Shown one piece after another: positions 63,274-64,000 of a stretch of 64,000 nucleotides of DNA. This stretch comes from JBCBSK01 sp965250105 (GTDB taxonomy: Bacteria > Pseudomonadota > Alphaproteobacteria > Rhizobiales > Tepidamorphaceae), in NCBI GenBank assembly GCA_965250105.1, contig OZ252290.1, positions 1,984,001-2,048,000 of the forward strand, written 5' to 3'. The first letter of the stretch is position 1. Each line of letters opens with the position of its first letter. Both the position numbers and the translations under genes were made by a program. The notes under the pieces are model-generated. The model searched no databases and was not told the DNA's origin. It saw nothing but the letters and a program-made list of their open reading frames with translations.

Positions 63274-64000
63274 ATGACGCCGTTTCAAGCCAATCCGATA
63301 CTTAACACTCCTTATGCCGAACCTACGCAACACTGGATTCTTGACTCAAAAGGACAACCGACCGGTGAAGTGAGGCAGGGTCGGCGCGATCCGGGGTACG
63401 TCGTTCCTGTTGCCGCGCCTCGTCGAACGAACAACCAGTCCGAGCTTGACCTTGGCGCTGATCAGGTAGCCACGCAGAACACGCTAGTTAAGTTGGTTCG
63501 GCCGGAAGTCGACCGCTGGCGCAACTTGCCCCCTTCGAAATGGAGCGTGACACCCGAGACCGAGCGTCTCTTGCGATGGTGGCGGGACGCTTCGGTCCGC
63601 GAGTTTCCCTTCTTCTTCTGCCAACTTGAAGCCGTGGAAACGATCATCTGGCTAACCGAGGTCGCTCCAAAGTCTTATCGCGACGAGTTGGTCACAGCGA
63701 ACGACGCGGCCAATCCGGGGCTGTTCCGCATCGCAGCCAAGATGGCCACTGGGTCGGGCAAGACGACGGTCATGGCCTTGCTGATCGCATGGCAGGCGAT
63801 CAATGCAGCCCGCCGTCCCACGAGTAGCCGCTTCACAAACGGATTCTTGATTATTGCACCCGGCATTACCATCCGGGATCGCCTTCGCGTTCTCCAGCCC
63901 GAGGAGAATGGGAACTATTTCGAAGATCCGAAGCGGCGCATCGTTCCGCCGGAGATGCTTGGTGATCTACGCAAAGCGCGCGTGGTCGTGACTAACTACC
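63274..64000 (+). CDS. Large DEAD/DEAH helicase, restriction-endonuclease type (N-terminal part)
   Basis: Open from an ATG at 63274 to the right edge, 242 residues visible. GGAGA 10 nt before the ATG supports the start. FFFCQLEAVETIIWLTE is a Q-motif region, AAKMATGSGKTTVMALLIAWQ (in part) is Walker A with a helicase motif I, IIAPGITIRDRLRVLQP is motif Ia, and KARVVVTNY is the strand before motif Ib. This fits the large type-III-restriction-like helicase/nuclease that NCBI calls BPTD_3080 family (name from memory). The nuclease domain would lie beyond the window. It is the first large gene of the island. Confidence 0.8.
   Translation, partial: MTPFQANPILNTPYAEPTQHWILDSKGQPTGEVRQGRRDPGYVVPVAAPRRTNNQSELDLGADQVATQNTLVKLVRPEVDRWRNLPPSKWSVTPETERLLRWWRDASVREFPFFFCQLEAVETIIWLTEVAPKSYRDELVTANDAANPGLFRIAAKMATGSGKTTVMALLIAWQAINAARRPTSSRFTNGFLIIAPGITIRDRLRVLQPEENGNYFEDPKRRIVPPEMLGDLRKARVVVTNY

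Noticed and set aside
63108..63305. 65-aa plus-strand ORF before the helicase
   Set aside because: Overlaps the helicase start out of frame, has no ribosome site, and the opposite strand explains the conservation (YgjP-like remnant).

Overview
The window reads as the chromosome of a GC-rich alphaproteobacterium, most likely of the order Hyphomicrobiales (Rhizobiales). Evidence for this: an ethylmalonyl-CoA pathway gene set (mcd, ccr, ecm), a low-complexity TIGR02302/DUF4175-type protein, an argH/tlpA divergent pair with lptM and lysA, ExoD, heterotetrameric sarcosine oxidase, and short palindromic intergenic repeats of the kind common in rhizobial genomes. Nearly all of the first 62.3 kb is ordinary core or lineage-specific chromosome with four tRNA loci (Ala-CGC, Leu-CAA, Arg-CCT, and the 3' part of Thr-CGT).

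Layout. 0-8 kb: secreted nuclease (cut by the left edge), rpmF, ppa, folD, yggT, tRNA-Ala, a lipoprotein, the DUF4175-type protein and lysA. 8-13 kb: lptM, MOSC, argH, divergent tlpA, flavin reductase, EamA exporter. 13-31 kb: a carbon-assimilation region with hbd, etfA, etfB, rhomboid protease, PduO-type cobalamin adenosyltransferase, HIG1-type protein, SDR, a Met/Cys PLP enzyme, mcd, ccr, an MCP with a secreted sensor partner, and ecm. Ccr makes ethylmalonyl-CoA, Ecm (using the AdoCbl made by PduO) makes methylsuccinyl-CoA, and Mcd oxidises it with ETF (etfAB) as likely electron acceptor. 31-46 kb: LysE exporter, glycosyltransferase, soluble hybrid kinase, AEC carrier, gluQRS, AlkA-like glycosylase, HNH nuclease, dsbB, exoD, tRNA-Leu, an iron-type ABC transporter split over two strands, DsrE-like and DUF5996 proteins. 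46-57 kb: polA, M48 lipoprotein protease, tRNA-Arg with two orphan hypotheticals, an SDR/LLM/DUF1330 cluster beside a LysR regulator (DUF1330 is frameshifted), and an Lrp/MFS pair. 57-62.3 kb: soxBDAG.

At 62,414 the chromosome changes character. A tRNA-Thr 3' fragment ends at its anticodon loop, followed by an inverted repeat, a cluster of CCCTACTA octamers that look like integrase arm sites, lower-GC DNA, a small Cys-rich protein, a decayed YgjP-like metallopeptidase and the first 242 residues of a large DEAD/DEAH helicase of restriction-enzyme type that runs off the right edge. This is the left end of a genomic island, probably a defence island, and is the most promising place for something new; its integrase and intact tRNA should lie beyond the window.

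Two regulatory patterns cut across the carbon region. ccr and mcd share a 16-bp box at the same distance from their starts. ecm and hbd share a different 18-bp palindrome about 30 bp before their starts. Functions are assigned from recognisable motifs only; no database search was possible.
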